Position numbers and translations under genes: made by a program. Below are positions 42,709-51,716 of a DNA stretch of 64,000 nt, one piece after another (the first letter of the stretch is position 1; each line of letters starts with the position of its first letter). The notes beneath the pieces were generated by a model. That model saw only the letters and a list, made by a program, of their open reading frames with translations, was not told the DNA's origin and did no database searches. This stretch comes from Rhizobium etli 8C-3 (GTDB taxonomy: Bacteria; Pseudomonadota; Alphaproteobacteria; Rhizobiales; Rhizobiaceae). Location of the stretch: positions 496,001-560,000 of the forward strand of contig NZ_CP017244.1 of the NCBI RefSeq assembly GCF_001908375.1. The letters are read 5' to 3'.

Positions 42709-43971
42709 ATGCGCAGCCGGCTGTTCCTAAAAATCTATCTGACGCTGCTCGCGAGCCTTGCAGCGGTCGCGCTTGCCAGTGCGGCCTTCGTGTGGCTGGG
42801 ACAGGGAGAGGAGGAGTCCAGCTGGCAGAGCCAACGCGCGCGGTTCGTCGCCGCACTTATTCCGCCCGAGATGGACCTGCAGTCGACCGAGGCGATGTTG
42901 GAGAAGTTCTCACGCGCATTCGACGCCGACATAGCACTTTACGATCCGCGCGGCAGGCTGATCGCGAATGCCGGCCAGGCATTTCCGCGCGACGTTCTCG
43001 AGGGGCGCTGGCGCCACGGCAGAGGCAGCTTTCACACAATGATGACCGAATTGCCCGACGGTCGCACGGTGGCGGCGCGCATGGCGCGGCCTTTGCGACC
43101 GCCCGGACGCAATCCGCTAGCCTATCTGGTGTTGATCGCTGGCGTCATTGGGCTCGCCGCCTACCCGGTGGTACGCCACCTGACCAGCCGATTGGAGCGG
43201 TTGCGCAGGGGCGTGGATGCCTGGGGGAGGGGCGACTTCGTGGCGCGTGTACCCGCAGACGGCAGCGATGAGGTCGCGGCGGTCGCGAAGAGCTTCAACA
43301 AGGCGGCTGATCATGTCGAGCGGCTAATCAAGTCAAACCGCGCTCTGCTTGCCAATGCCAGTCACGAATTGCGCTCGCCGCTTGCCCGGCTTCGCATGGC
43401 GCTCGATCTCTATGAGCAGGCGCCGGACGAGAACCGCAAGGATGAGATCGTGCGCAACCTCGCCGAACTGGACACGCTCGTCGAGGAGATCCTGCTGGCG
43501 AGCAGGCTCGACCATATCGAAAGGCTAGATGCGCTTGAGGTGATCGACCTCTTGGCTCTGGTCTCGGAAGAAGGCGCGCGCCACGGCATCGAGGTCTTTG
43601 GCACGCCCGCGACTGTCATAGGTGATGCGCGCCTGCTCGGCAGACTCGTGCGTAATCTTATGCAGAACGCGTTGCGCCACGGCGTTTCTCCTGTAACGGC
43701 CAGTGTTGAGCTGTTAGACGGTACGGTGGAACTGAGGATCCGCGACCAGGGCCCGGGCATACCCGACGGCGAGAGCGCCCGTGTTTTCGAACCATTTTAC
43801 CGCCCCCCGGGGCGAAGCGAGGCCACGGGCGGCTGGGGCCTGGGGTTGGCGCTGGTGCGCCAGATCGCCGAGCGCCATGGCGGTGCAGTCCGCTATGTTT
43901 CCCCCTCGGATGGCGGCGCCTGCTTCGTCGTCACACTTCCAGCGCATCGGGCCGCCCAAAAGGTCAGCTGA
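42709..43971 (+). CDS. Sensor histidine kinase
   Basis: A 420-residue membrane kinase. TM1 is at 8-30, a periplasmic sensor domain runs from about 31 to 135, TM2 is near 138-155, and a HAMP region follows to about 210. The H-box ASHELRSPLARL carries His219 and the ATPase domain shows NALRHG (N-box), DQGPGIP (G1) and GWGLGLALV (G2). It phosphorylates the preceding response regulator. I start at ATG 42709, two bases after its stop; the longer frame from 42457 is a shadow. The modest periplasmic domain would sense envelope or metal conditions. Confidence 0.92.
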   Translation: MRSRLFLKIYLTLLASLAAVALASAAFVWLGQGEEESSWQSQRARFVAALIPPEMDLQSTEAMLEKFSRAFDADIALYDPRGRLIANAGQAFPRDVLEGRWRHGRGSFHTMMTELPDGRTVAARMARPLRPPGRNPLAYLVLIAGVIGLAAYPVVRHLTSRLERLRRGVDAWGRGDFVARVPADGSDEVAAVAKSFNKAADHVERLIKSNRALLANASHELRSPLARLRMALDLYEQAPDENRKDEIVRNLAELDTLVEEILLASRLDHIERLDALEVIDLLALVSEEGARHGIEVFGTPATVIGDARLLGRLVRNLMQNALRHGVSPVTASVELLDGTVELRIRDQGPGIPDGESARVFEPFYRPPGRSEATGGWGLGLALVRQIAERHGGAVRYVSPSDGGACFVVTLPAHRAAQKVS

Positions 43972-44021
43972 CTGCCGCGTGGGCGCCACAGCAGCAGACT
44001 TTGAGCGCCGGCATAACGGCC

Positions 44022-44705
44022 TCACACACCGTCCTTGACGCGCTCCCACGCATTTTTCAGATGCCGCCCAAGCGCCTCTGACAATGCCGGCTTGTTGCGC
44101 TGTTCCAGGGCGAGGATCATCTCTTCGTGCTCGGCAACTGCGGCAGCCCATTTCTCAGGGCCTTCGTGGCCGACGAAACGGATGCGCTTCAGCCTCGTTT
44201 GCAACGTCGTATGCATGTTCGAGAGCGTTGCATTATGCGCCATCTGGACGATTGACGTATGGATTGCCTGGTTGAGCTTGTAGTAGTTCAGCCGGTCGCC
44301 CGACCTGTATTTGTCCAGCATTTCATCATGAAGGGCGCGAACATGTGCGATCTCCTCGGCGGAGCCGACCTCGCATGCGAGCCGCCCGGCTAGCTCCTCC
44401 ATTGATTGCAACACTGTCAGCATGTCTTCGACATCCTTGGGGCTGAATCGCTTCACGACTGCTCCGCGACTGGGGACGAGTTCGACAAGGCCTTCGCTCG
44501 CCAGATACTTTATCGCCTCACGCAACGGCGTTCTTGAAACGCCAAGCTGCTCACCGAGCTGGCCTTCATGGATGCGGCTTCCCGGTGCGAGATTACCCTC
44601 GATGATCATGTCGCGCAGGTGGTTCACAAGCGTGTCGTGCAAGGCTGTCCGTTGCAGCGGCGCAACGCTGCTGACATCACCCGCATCCACCTTGACTGAG
44701 TTCAT
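44022..44705 (-). CDS. GntR/FadR-family regulator of the PdxA-TTT cluster
   Basis: A 227-residue regulator. The N-terminal winged helix (about 20-85) contains LGEQLGVSRTPLREAIKYLASEGLVELVPSRGAVV. The C-terminal FCD domain (about 95-220) has the metal-ligand-rich helices (EIAHVRALHDEML, LNQAIHTSI, AAVAEHEEMI) typical of FadR-type sensors of acids and sugar acids. I start at ATG 44705, downstream of AAGGTGG; the frame to 45116 is a shadow of the PdxA gene. It is divergent from the PdxA-like gene across a 160-base gap with an inverted repeat at 44782-44800. Confidence 0.9.
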   Translation of the reverse strand: MNSVKVDAGDVSSVAPLQRTALHDTLVNHLRDMIIEGNLAPGSRIHEGQLGEQLGVSRTPLREAIKYLASEGLVELVPSRGAVVKRFSPKDVEDMLTVLQSMEELAGRLACEVGSAEEIAHVRALHDEMLDKYRSGDRLNYYKLNQAIHTSIVQMAHNATLSNMHTTLQTRLKRIRFVGHEGPEKWAAAVAEHEEMILALEQRNKPALSEALGRHLKNAWERVKDGV

Positions 44706-44781
44706 CCGAGCCACCTTGATTCTCCATATGAGGGTGCTGAAGCCACCTAATGACTCCGCAGTGATCAAGTCAACGAAATAT

Positions 44782-44800
44782 TCTGCATACAGCATGCAGA
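44782..44800. promoter_or_regulatory. Inverted repeat operator for the FadR-type regulator
   Basis: TCTGCAT and ATGCAGA are perfect 7-bp arms around ACAGC. It is the only strong dyad in the gap between the regulator and the PdxA-like gene. Binding by the linked regulator is inferred from position. Confidence 0.65.
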
Positions 44801-44865
44801 GCTCTTGATATTGAATGCCGAACCGGTGTATCTGCTTCTTCGAGGAGAAACATGTGGAGAGGTTC

Positions 44866-45903
44866 ATGATCAAAGACGGCGCCACCGAAACGCGTCCAGT
44901 AATCGCCCTTGCGATGGGTGATCCGGCCGGCATCAGCCCCGAACTCACCGCGCGCATCATTGCGCTTCCGGAAATTCGCGAGGCGGCGCACCTTGTCGTG
45001 ATCGGCGACCGCCGTATTCTCGAGGACGGAGCCAAGCAAGCGGGGCTCGATTTGAGCCTTGCCAGCGCGCCGCTCGACAGTTTCGAGCAGGCGGGTAAGG
45101 ATCGCCACGTCTTCATCGACCTTGCTCATCTCAATCCCGCCGACGTGGTACGCGGCGAGGCGACACTTGCAGGCGGCATTTTCGCCACATCGAACTTCCG
45201 CACTGCATTAAAGCTTGCTGACAGCGGCCGGGCGCACGCCGTCTGCTTTACCCCCTTCAACAAGAAGGCGATGCGTTACGCTTATTCGGGCTACGACGAC
45301 GAAATCCGTTTCGTTGCCGACGTCATCGGTTTCACTGGCAAGGCGCGTGAATTCAATGTTCTCGAGCGCGTCTGGAACGCACGCGTGACTTCGCACATAC
45401 CTCTCGCCGAGGTTGCGTCAGCTCTGTCGGTGGAGGGGATTGTCGCCGAGCTGGCGCTGACGCAGGCATGCCTGAAAAGCGCCGGTCACGAAAATCCGAG
45501 AATCATCGTCGCGGGCCTCAACCCGCATGCTGGTGACGGCGGCAACTTCGGGATGGAAGAGATTGAGATCATCGAGCCGGCCGTGGCAGCCGCGCAAAAG
45601 GCTGGCCTCGACGTCGCGGGCCCGTTCCCTGCCGATACCGTCTTTCTGCGCGCACTCAAGGAAGAGTTCCACGCCGTCCTGACCATGTATCACGATCAGG
45701 GTCAGATCGCGATGAAACTGATCGGTTTCGACAAAGGGGTGACAATGATAGGGGGCCTGCCGTTCCCGCTGTGCACGCCGGCCCATGGCACGGCCTATGA
45801 CATTGCTGGAAAGGGCATCGCCGATGTAGGCGCCAGCCGCGAGGCGCTGCTTCTGGCGGCGCGCATGGCCAGGAGGGCTGCAGCACTGTCTGCTGCGGCC
45901 TGA
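44866..45903 (+). CDS. PdxA-like 4-hydroxy-acid-phosphate dehydrogenase
   Basis: A 345-residue NAD-dependent dehydrogenase/decarboxylase of the PdxA family. Motifs are MGDPAGISPE, VTSHIPLAEV, GLNPHAGDGGNFGMEEIEII and MYHDQGQIAMKL with zinc-ligand histidines, then FPLCTPAHGTAYDIAGKG. PdxA itself acts on 4-hydroxythreonine phosphate. A second group, often called PdxA2, acts on erythronate or threonate phosphates in sugar-acid catabolism. Position in a TTT transporter cluster under a FadR-type regulator argues for the catabolic group. No kinase is seen nearby, which leaves the phosphate donor step unexplained. I start at ATG 44866 with GGAGAGG upstream. Confidence 0.85.
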   Translation: MIKDGATETRPVIALAMGDPAGISPELTARIIALPEIREAAHLVVIGDRRILEDGAKQAGLDLSLASAPLDSFEQAGKDRHVFIDLAHLNPADVVRGEATLAGGIFATSNFRTALKLADSGRAHAVCFTPFNKKAMRYAYSGYDDEIRFVADVIGFTGKAREFNVLERVWNARVTSHIPLAEVASALSVEGIVAELALTQACLKSAGHENPRIIVAGLNPHAGDGGNFGMEEIEIIEPAVAAAQKAGLDVAGPFPADTVFLRALKEEFHAVLTMYHDQGQIAMKLIGFDKGVTMIGGLPFPLCTPAHGTAYDIAGKGIADVGASREALLLAARMARRAAALSAAA

Positions 45904-45971
45904 CTTCAGAAATCTGCAGCATCGCCCGGCACGGAGGAGGGTTCGTGCCGGATGAGTACAAAGGAGGAGTA

Positions 45972-46967
45972 ATGATGAAGAAGCCTTTTTCCATTGCATG
46001 CACTATCCTGGCCGCGCTAAGCACGGCTACTCAGGCATTCGCATTCGAGCCGAACCGCCCGGTCGAGTTCGTCGTCGCCTCGGGTGCCGGCGGCGGCACT
46101 GACAATTTCGCTCGCACCATCCAGTCCATCATTACGAAGTACAAGTTGATGGATCAGTCGATGGTCGTCCTGAACAAGGGTGGCGGCAGCGGCGCGGAAG
46201 CGTTTCTCTATGCAAGGCAGAACAAGGGCGACGCAAACAAGCTCTATTTCGGAACGAACAACGCCTATCTGCTGCCCCATGTAGCGAAGATGGCCTACTC
46301 GACCGAGGATCTGACGCCCGTTGCAGCTCTTGCGTTTGACGAATTCCTGATCTGGGTAAAGTCCGATTCCCCATATGGGAAGCCTACGGACCTTGTTGAG
46401 GCGGCCAAGGCAAAGCCTGGAACGATTGCCTTTGCCGGCAGCCAGTCCAAGGATACGGACGAGACGCTTGTCGCCCTGATTGAACAGCAGACCGGCGCGA
46501 GTTTCAAATACGTGCCGTTCAACGGCGGCGGCGAAGTCGGCGTGCAACTGGCCGGTGGTCACGTGGCTGCAAACGTCAACAACCCGAACGAGAATGTCGG
46601 CCAGTGGCAGGCCGGTGCCGTGAAACCTCTCTGTGTCTTCTCGTCCACGCAAATGGCAAGAAGCGAGCCGATCCATGACGGCAAGGGCTGGCAGGATATT
46701 CCGACCTGCATCGAGGCTGGGATTCCGATTAAATCCTACAAGATGCCGCGCACTGTCTGGACTGCAGCCGATGTTCCGGAGGATGCACTCGCCTACTACA
46801 CCGAGGTCCTTCGCAAGGTGAGCGAAACCTCCGAATGGAAAGAGTATGTGCGCAAGACGTCGCAGACCGGTGATTTCCTGACCGGCAAGGCGCTCGGCGA
46901 CTTCATCGCGACCAGCGAGACGAATGCCGTCAAGGTCTTCAAGACCGAAGGCTGGCTCGTCCAGTGA
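45972..46967 (+). CDS. Tripartite tricarboxylate transporter binding protein (TctC type)
   Basis: A 331-residue secreted binding protein. The signal peptide ends near QAFAF (about residue 24). The RPVEFVVASGAGGGTDNFAR segment and the NKGGGSGAEAFLYAR segment are typical of the Bug/TctC family that binds carboxylates. ATG 45972 follows AAGGAGGAG. It is the first component of a TctCBA set. Ligand unknown; a sugar acid or dicarboxylate would fit the enzymes beside it. Confidence 0.92.
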   Translation: MMKKPFSIACTILAALSTATQAFAFEPNRPVEFVVASGAGGGTDNFARTIQSIITKYKLMDQSMVVLNKGGGSGAEAFLYARQNKGDANKLYFGTNNAYLLPHVAKMAYSTEDLTPVAALAFDEFLIWVKSDSPYGKPTDLVEAAKAKPGTIAFAGSQSKDTDETLVALIEQQTGASFKYVPFNGGGEVGVQLAGGHVAANVNNPNENVGQWQAGAVKPLCVFSSTQMARSEPIHDGKGWQDIPTCIEAGIPIKSYKMPRTVWTAADVPEDALAYYTEVLRKVSETSEWKEYVRKTSQTGDFLTGKALGDFIATSETNAVKVFKTEGWLVQ

Positions 46968-46973
46968 GAGGAT

Positions 46974-46998
46974 CGGTCCGGCGGGCGCCGCCGGACCG
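46974..46998 (+). terminator. Strong hairpin between tctC- and tctB-like genes
   Basis: CGGTCCGGCGG pairs perfectly with CCGCCGGACCG around a 3-base loop, starting seven bases after the TctC stop. A T-rich GTTCTTTCTC follows, so it could act as a partial terminator that lowers membrane components relative to the binding protein. Confidence 0.65.
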
Positions 46999-47024
46999 GT
47001 TCTTTCTCATAGGGAGGATAGCAA

Positions 47025-47519
47025 ATGCACATTAGACGCATCCACATGGAGCTGGTTGCCGCAACACTGACCGCAGGGATCGGACTTCTTGCTGCGACGG
47101 GCTCGCTCGATCTTGGAGTGGGTTGGGAAAGCTCTGGTCCGCAACCTGGTTATTTTCCCTTTTATGTCGGGCTGATCGTGCTCCTGGCGAGCGTCGCCTC
47201 CGCCGCGCAGACGCTTCTTGCGCTCCGACGACACGGACAAAAGCGCCAAGAGATCTTCCTGGAGGCCGAACAGGTCAGACGTCTGGCCTCGTTTTTCTTG
47301 CCGATGGCGATCTTCGTGGTCGTTGCCATCCAGCTTGGGCTTTACGTCGGCAGCGCGCTCTATCTCTTCTACGTCGCGTGGAGACAGGGCAGATATCATC
47401 CCTTTGCAGCCGTGTTTCTTGGCCTGGGATTTGCGGTGGCACTTTATCTAATTTTCGAGATCGTCTTCCAGATCCCGCTGCACAAAGGCCCGCTCGAAAA
47501 CATGTTCGGCGTTTACTGA
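47025..47519 (+). CDS. Tripartite tricarboxylate transporter small subunit (TctB type)
   Basis: A 164-residue membrane protein with four hydrophobic segments (about 6-25, 39-62, 86-108 and 122-150) and the GPQPGYFPFYVG loop after TM1 that marks TctB. AGGGAGGA lies upstream of ATG 47025. It is the small membrane subunit between the binding protein and the large TctA channel gene, 17 bases before the latter. Confidence 0.9.
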   Translation: MHIRRIHMELVAATLTAGIGLLAATGSLDLGVGWESSGPQPGYFPFYVGLIVLLASVASAAQTLLALRRHGQKRQEIFLEAEQVRRLASFFLPMAIFVVVAIQLGLYVGSALYLFYVAWRQGRYHPFAAVFLGLGFAVALYLIFEIVFQIPLHKGPLENMFGVY

Positions 47520-47536
47520 ACGACAGGGAGGCTTGG

Positions 47537-49051
47537 ATGGGAAATTTTGGGCTGCTGCTGGACGGATTCCAGATCGCTTTGACGCCCTACCACATCATGC
47601 TCATGGTGGTGGGCGTGATGCTTGGCTTGATCGTCGGCGTACTGCCGGGCCTTGGTGCGCCGAATGGCGTGTCGTTGCTCATTCCGCTGACGTTCTCGAT
47701 GGATCCGGTGTCGGCCATCATCCTGCTCGCGTCGATGTACTGGGGTGCCCTCTTCGGGGGGGCGACGACCTCCATCCTCTTCAACATTCCCGGTGAGCCG
47801 AGTTCGGTCGCCACGACGTTTGATGGCTATCCGATGGCCCGCGCAGGCCAGCCCACGCGCGCGCTGACACTTGCCTTCATGTCGGCGGGCATCGGTGCGC
47901 TTGCCGGGGTTGTTGTCATTACGCTGCTGTCTTCGTGGGCAGCTGGCTTCGCCTTGCGATTCGGCGCACCGGAATATTTCGCCGTCTATTTCCTTGCCTT
48001 CTGCGCTTTCGTCGGGATGGGCAGCGCTGCTCCGTTGAAAACGGTGGTTTCGTTGGGACTTGGTCTTCTCTTCTCGACAGTTGGCATGGATACCGTCACC
48101 GGATCGCTTCGTCTGACATTCGGGCTCGACGTGCTCATTGGCGGCATCAGCTTCCTTGTGGTCGTCATCGGACTTTTCGGGATTGGCGAAATCCTCGCGA
48201 CGGTCCAGGACGGCCACAAATTTCGCGGCCTCTCGTCAAGGATCGATCTGCGCGACGTGCTCCGCACCATCGCTGAACTGCCCAGATACCTCACCACAGT
48301 CATCCGCTCCTGCGCGGTCGGGATCTGGATGGGGATTACTCCGGGGGGGCCAACTGCGGCGTCATTCATGAGCTATGGCATCGCACGGCAGTGCTCCAAG
48401 CCGGGCCAGGCCTTTGGCAGCGGGCGTGCCGAAGGGATCGTTGCGCCAGAAACGGCCGATCATTCGGCGGGAACTTGCGCGATGCTGCCAATGCTGGCGC
48501 TCGGCTTGCCGAGTTCGGCGACTGCTGCCGTAATGATGGGAGGACTGATGATCTGGGGCCTCACGCCCGGACCGATGCTCTTCACAACGAAGCCCGATTT
48601 CGTCTGGGGCTTGATCGCCAGCATGTATGTGTCGAACATCGTCGGCGTAATTTTAGTCCTTGCCACGGTACCGATGTTTGCAGCGCTCCTGCGCATTCCG
48701 TTTTCGATCATCGGGCCAGTCATCGTCGCGATCTGCTTCGTGGGCGCTTATACCGTCTCCAGCGAGACGTTCGACCTTTGGCTGGTGCTCGTCTTCGGCG
48801 TCCTAGGCTTCGTCTTCAACAAGCTTGAATTCCCCATTGCCCCGCTGGTGCTTGCCATGGTGCTTGGCCATAAGGCTGAAAATGCCTTCCATCAATCGAT
48901 GATCATCTCGGACGGCTCCCTTGGCGTCTTCTTCTCTAATCCGCTTGTCGGGACCATCACCACGCTGGCGCTGGCGCTCGTCGTCATTCCCCAGGCCGTC
49001 AAACTGCTCTCCCGGTTGCGGCGACGGGGTGCGGCAGGCTCGGCCCACTAG
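47537..49051 (+). CDS. Tripartite tricarboxylate transporter large subunit (TctA type)
   Basis: A 504-residue protein with about twelve transmembrane segments. The family signatures are GVLPGLGAPNGVSLLIPLTF, YWGALFGGATTSILFNIPGEP and GIWMGITPGGPTAASFMSYG, with the ADHSAGTCAMLPMLALGLPSSATAAVMMGGL repeat in the second half. ATG 47537 has AGGGAGG upstream; the much longer frame from 47123 is a shadow of TctB. With TctB and TctC it makes a secondary importer driven by ion gradients in studied examples. Confidence 0.93.
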   Translation: MGNFGLLLDGFQIALTPYHIMLMVVGVMLGLIVGVLPGLGAPNGVSLLIPLTFSMDPVSAIILLASMYWGALFGGATTSILFNIPGEPSSVATTFDGYPMARAGQPTRALTLAFMSAGIGALAGVVVITLLSSWAAGFALRFGAPEYFAVYFLAFCAFVGMGSAAPLKTVVSLGLGLLFSTVGMDTVTGSLRLTFGLDVLIGGISFLVVVIGLFGIGEILATVQDGHKFRGLSSRIDLRDVLRTIAELPRYLTTVIRSCAVGIWMGITPGGPTAASFMSYGIARQCSKPGQAFGSGRAEGIVAPETADHSAGTCAMLPMLALGLPSSATAAVMMGGLMIWGLTPGPMLFTTKPDFVWGLIASMYVSNIVGVILVLATVPMFAALLRIPFSIIGPVIVAICFVGAYTVSSETFDLWLVLVFGVLGFVFNKLEFPIAPLVLAMVLGHKAENAFHQSMIISDGSLGVFFSNPLVGTITTLALALVVIPQAVKLLSRLRRRGAAGSAH

Positions 49052-49089
49052 GGCCGGCCGCCGCTATTTCTTACGAGGTTGGAGTGATC

Positions 49090-50499
49090 ATGAACTACCA
49101 TAGCTACTTTGCCAAAGGCGCCGCCCCCGTTGAATGCTGCATCGTCGGCACCGGCGCCTTCGGGCGCAGCTTCCTTGCCCAGAGCCGCAGAACGCCGCTC
49201 GTCAGCACGCGTGTCGCGGTCGATCTTTCCTCGAAGACTGCAGTGGCTGCACTCCATTCGATCGGGGTACCTGCCGATGAAATCGCCCTTTGCCGGACAA
49301 AAGAGGAGGCCGCGGCTGCCTGGGCCGAGCATCTGTTCATCGCGACGGACAACCTTGAGACAGTGCTTGGTCTGCCGTTTAGCGTGGTTGTCGAGGCGAC
49401 TGGCCATCCAGAAGCCGGCGCGCGGCATGCGCGCCTTGCCATCGATGCCAGCAAGCATGTGGCGCTCGTTTCAAAGGAGGTCGACAGCGTGGTAGGCCCT
49501 GGTCTCGCTGCGCGGGCACGCCGCAATAATGTGCTGGTAACCCCTGTCGATGGCGACCAGCCAAGCCTTCTCATGGGGCTCATCAGCTGGGCCCAGGTTC
49601 TCGGTCTGAACATCATCGCTGCCGGCAAATCCAGCGAATACGACTTCGTCTATGATCCGGCCGAAAACGTGCTGACCTGCAACGGCACGTCGGTCTGCGT
49701 GCCGGAGTTTGCCGCTTGGCTCGAGCTGGGTGACCTGGCTGCCGCAGATGTTGCCGCGGGCAGGGCGCAAGCAGCCGCAGCGCTGCCCCAGAGGACGGTG
49801 CCCGACCTTTGCGAACTGACTCTTGTTGCCAATGCGACCGGCTTCACAGTGGATCGGCTGGACCTGCACGCCCCCATCGCTCGGATCGGCGAAGTGGCAG
49901 ACTTCTTCTCTCCGGTGGAGGAGGGTGGCCTGCTCACTCGCAAGACAAGTCTTGACGTGTTTCATTGCCTTCGGCGCCCTGGCGAAGTCAGCTTCGCCGG
50001 TGGCGTCTTCGTTACCGTCGAATGCAACGATGCACAGACATGGGCCATGCTTGCTGAAAAGGGGCACGTGGTCAGCAGGTCGGGGCGCACCGCAATGCTC
50101 TACCTGCCACGCCACCTCCTGGGCATCGAGGCGGCAAGCAGCATCCTGGAGGTTGGTCTCAAGGGCGTGTCGAGCGGGGCCGAGGAGCCGAAGCCGGTCA
50201 TTGACCTCGTTGCGCATGCCGATGCCGACCTGCCCGCGGGGACGCTGCTTGCGGCAAGCGGCCACCATCATTCGATTACCAACGTTTCCGGCAGGATGGT
50301 GCCGGCGCAGGCGATGTCGGCCGAAAGCCCGGTGCCTTTTTATCTCGCCGCCAACCGCAGGCTATCTCGACCGGTATCGGCGGGAAACGTGATCTTATGT
50401 GGTGACGTCGAAATCGATGCAAGTTCCGAGCTGTGGAGGCTGCGACAAGAGCAAGACCGCATATTTTCGAATGGCAACGTCGCCGCCGGTCTGGGATAA
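49090..50499 (+). CDS. SAF-domain homoserine dehydrogenase-like oxidoreductase
   Basis: A 469-residue protein. An N-terminal Rossmann domain (GTGAFG, Gly20/22/25, with VVEATGHPEAG and VALVSKEVDSVVGP) precedes a middle catalytic domain (ITS-like DLCELTLVANATGF, HAPIARIGEVADFF) and a C-terminal SAF-type segment (ASSELWRLRQEQ region). This is the predicted homoserine dehydrogenase group (COG4091), many of whose members are not true homoserine dehydrogenases. I start at ATG 49090 with GGAG upstream; a GTG at 49084 is an alternative. It is the last gene of the PdxA-TTT operon, suggesting oxidation of a hydroxy acid after uptake. Confidence 0.8.
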   Translation: MNYHSYFAKGAAPVECCIVGTGAFGRSFLAQSRRTPLVSTRVAVDLSSKTAVAALHSIGVPADEIALCRTKEEAAAAWAEHLFIATDNLETVLGLPFSVVVEATGHPEAGARHARLAIDASKHVALVSKEVDSVVGPGLAARARRNNVLVTPVDGDQPSLLMGLISWAQVLGLNIIAAGKSSEYDFVYDPAENVLTCNGTSVCVPEFAAWLELGDLAAADVAAGRAQAAAALPQRTVPDLCELTLVANATGFTVDRLDLHAPIARIGEVADFFSPVEEGGLLTRKTSLDVFHCLRRPGEVSFAGGVFVTVECNDAQTWAMLAEKGHVVSRSGRTAMLYLPRHLLGIEAASSILEVGLKGVSSGAEEPKPVIDLVAHADADLPAGTLLAASGHHHSITNVSGRMVPAQAMSAESPVPFYLAANRRLSRPVSAGNVILCGDVEIDASSELWRLRQEQDRIFSNGNVAAGLG

Positions 50500-50757
50500 A
50501 AAGCCCACCTATTCTCCTATCTCAGCAGGCGATTTTGCCTGCCATTGAAAGACGCGCAGGATACGAATCCTTCGCACCGCGTTGACCCTAAGGTTTCCGC
50601 GTGCAACTGAAAATCTCTACCGGCGTCGGCCTCACGAGGTGCAGACCGACACGCCACCTCGATGATTTCATCAGGTTCGCTAGCGCGACTGTAGGGACCT
50701 AGCTTTGTTGCAGCAAACGATGATATTCGACTGTGCATTAGATTTTTTGGGTTTTCG

Positions 50758-51648
50758 ATGGATCGATCTCGATTGCCGCTCAACGCGCTTCGCGCTTTCG
50801 AGGCGTCGGCCAGACACCTCAGTTTCACCCGAGCAGCAATTGAACTCTGCGTCACGCAGGCAGCTGTCAGTCATCAGGTAAAGCGTCTCGAAGAGATGTT
50901 GAAAGTATCACTTTTCCGCCGGCTTCCGCGCGGCTTGCTCATTACCGAGGAAGGTTTGTCACTGCTTCCGGTCGTGCGGGATGTCTTCGACCGTATCGGA
51001 AGCGCGCTTGACCGCTTCGAAGGCGGCCAGGCCCGAGAGGTCCTGACGGTTGGGGCGGTTGGAACCTTTGCAGTCGGCTGGCTGCTGCCACGCCTCACCG
51101 ACTTTGCCAGCCACGCATCTTTCGTCGATCTTCGGCTCTCGACCAATAACAATCGTGTCGACATTGCGGCAGAAGGACTTGATTTTGCAATCCGCTTCGG
51201 ATCCGGCGCATGGCATGGTCTGGACGCAAGCGAGCTTTTCGTGGCTCGCCTATCGGTTTTGTGCAATCCGGATATCGCAGCCCAGCTATCATCGCCGGAC
51301 GAAGTGATGCGGCACACACTGTTGATGTCCTATCGCAGTGATGAATGGCCGAAATGGTTTGCAGCCGCCGGGGTTCAAAATCCGCCCTCGCCACTAAGAG
51401 GAATGGTGTTCGATTCTTCGCTCTCGATGATGGAGGCCGCAATTCAGGGCGCTGGCGTCGCCCTGGCGCCACCGCTTATGTTCGATCGTCAACTGGCAGC
51501 TGGCACAATTGTTCAGCCTTTTCCCTATTTGATTTCTACCGGCAGCTACTGGCTCACCAGGCTTCAGAGCAAGGAGCCGACACCTGCCATGGATGCTTTC
51601 AGGGCGTGGATACTGGCACAAAGCCAATCGCAAGTCGCTCGGGCTTAG
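50758..51648 (+). CDS. LysR-family regulator (GcvA-like)
   Basis: A 296-residue LysR regulator. The opening PLNALRAFEASARHLSFTRAAIELCVTQAAVSHQVKRLEE is the helix-turn-helix of the GcvA/AmpR-like branch. The effector domain follows the LFRRLPRGLLITEEG segment. It stands 258 bases downstream of the SAF oxidoreductase on the same strand. Convergent with the next LysR gene. It may control the PdxA-TTT cluster together with the FadR-type protein or an unlinked target; position alone cannot decide. Confidence 0.88.
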   Translation: MDRSRLPLNALRAFEASARHLSFTRAAIELCVTQAAVSHQVKRLEEMLKVSLFRRLPRGLLITEEGLSLLPVVRDVFDRIGSALDRFEGGQAREVLTVGAVGTFAVGWLLPRLTDFASHASFVDLRLSTNNNRVDIAAEGLDFAIRFGSGAWHGLDASELFVARLSVLCNPDIAAQLSSPDEVMRHTLLMSYRSDEWPKWFAAAGVQNPPSPLRGMVFDSSLSMMEAAIQGAGVALAPPLMFDRQLAAGTIVQPFPYLISTGSYWLTRLQSKEPTPAMDAFRAWILAQSQSQVARA

Positions 51649-51716
51649 AAAGGACAATTTTCGCCGCTTCCGATCCCTCTGGACGCGAAGTTCCCGATTT
51701 TAAACTAGCGCGCGTT

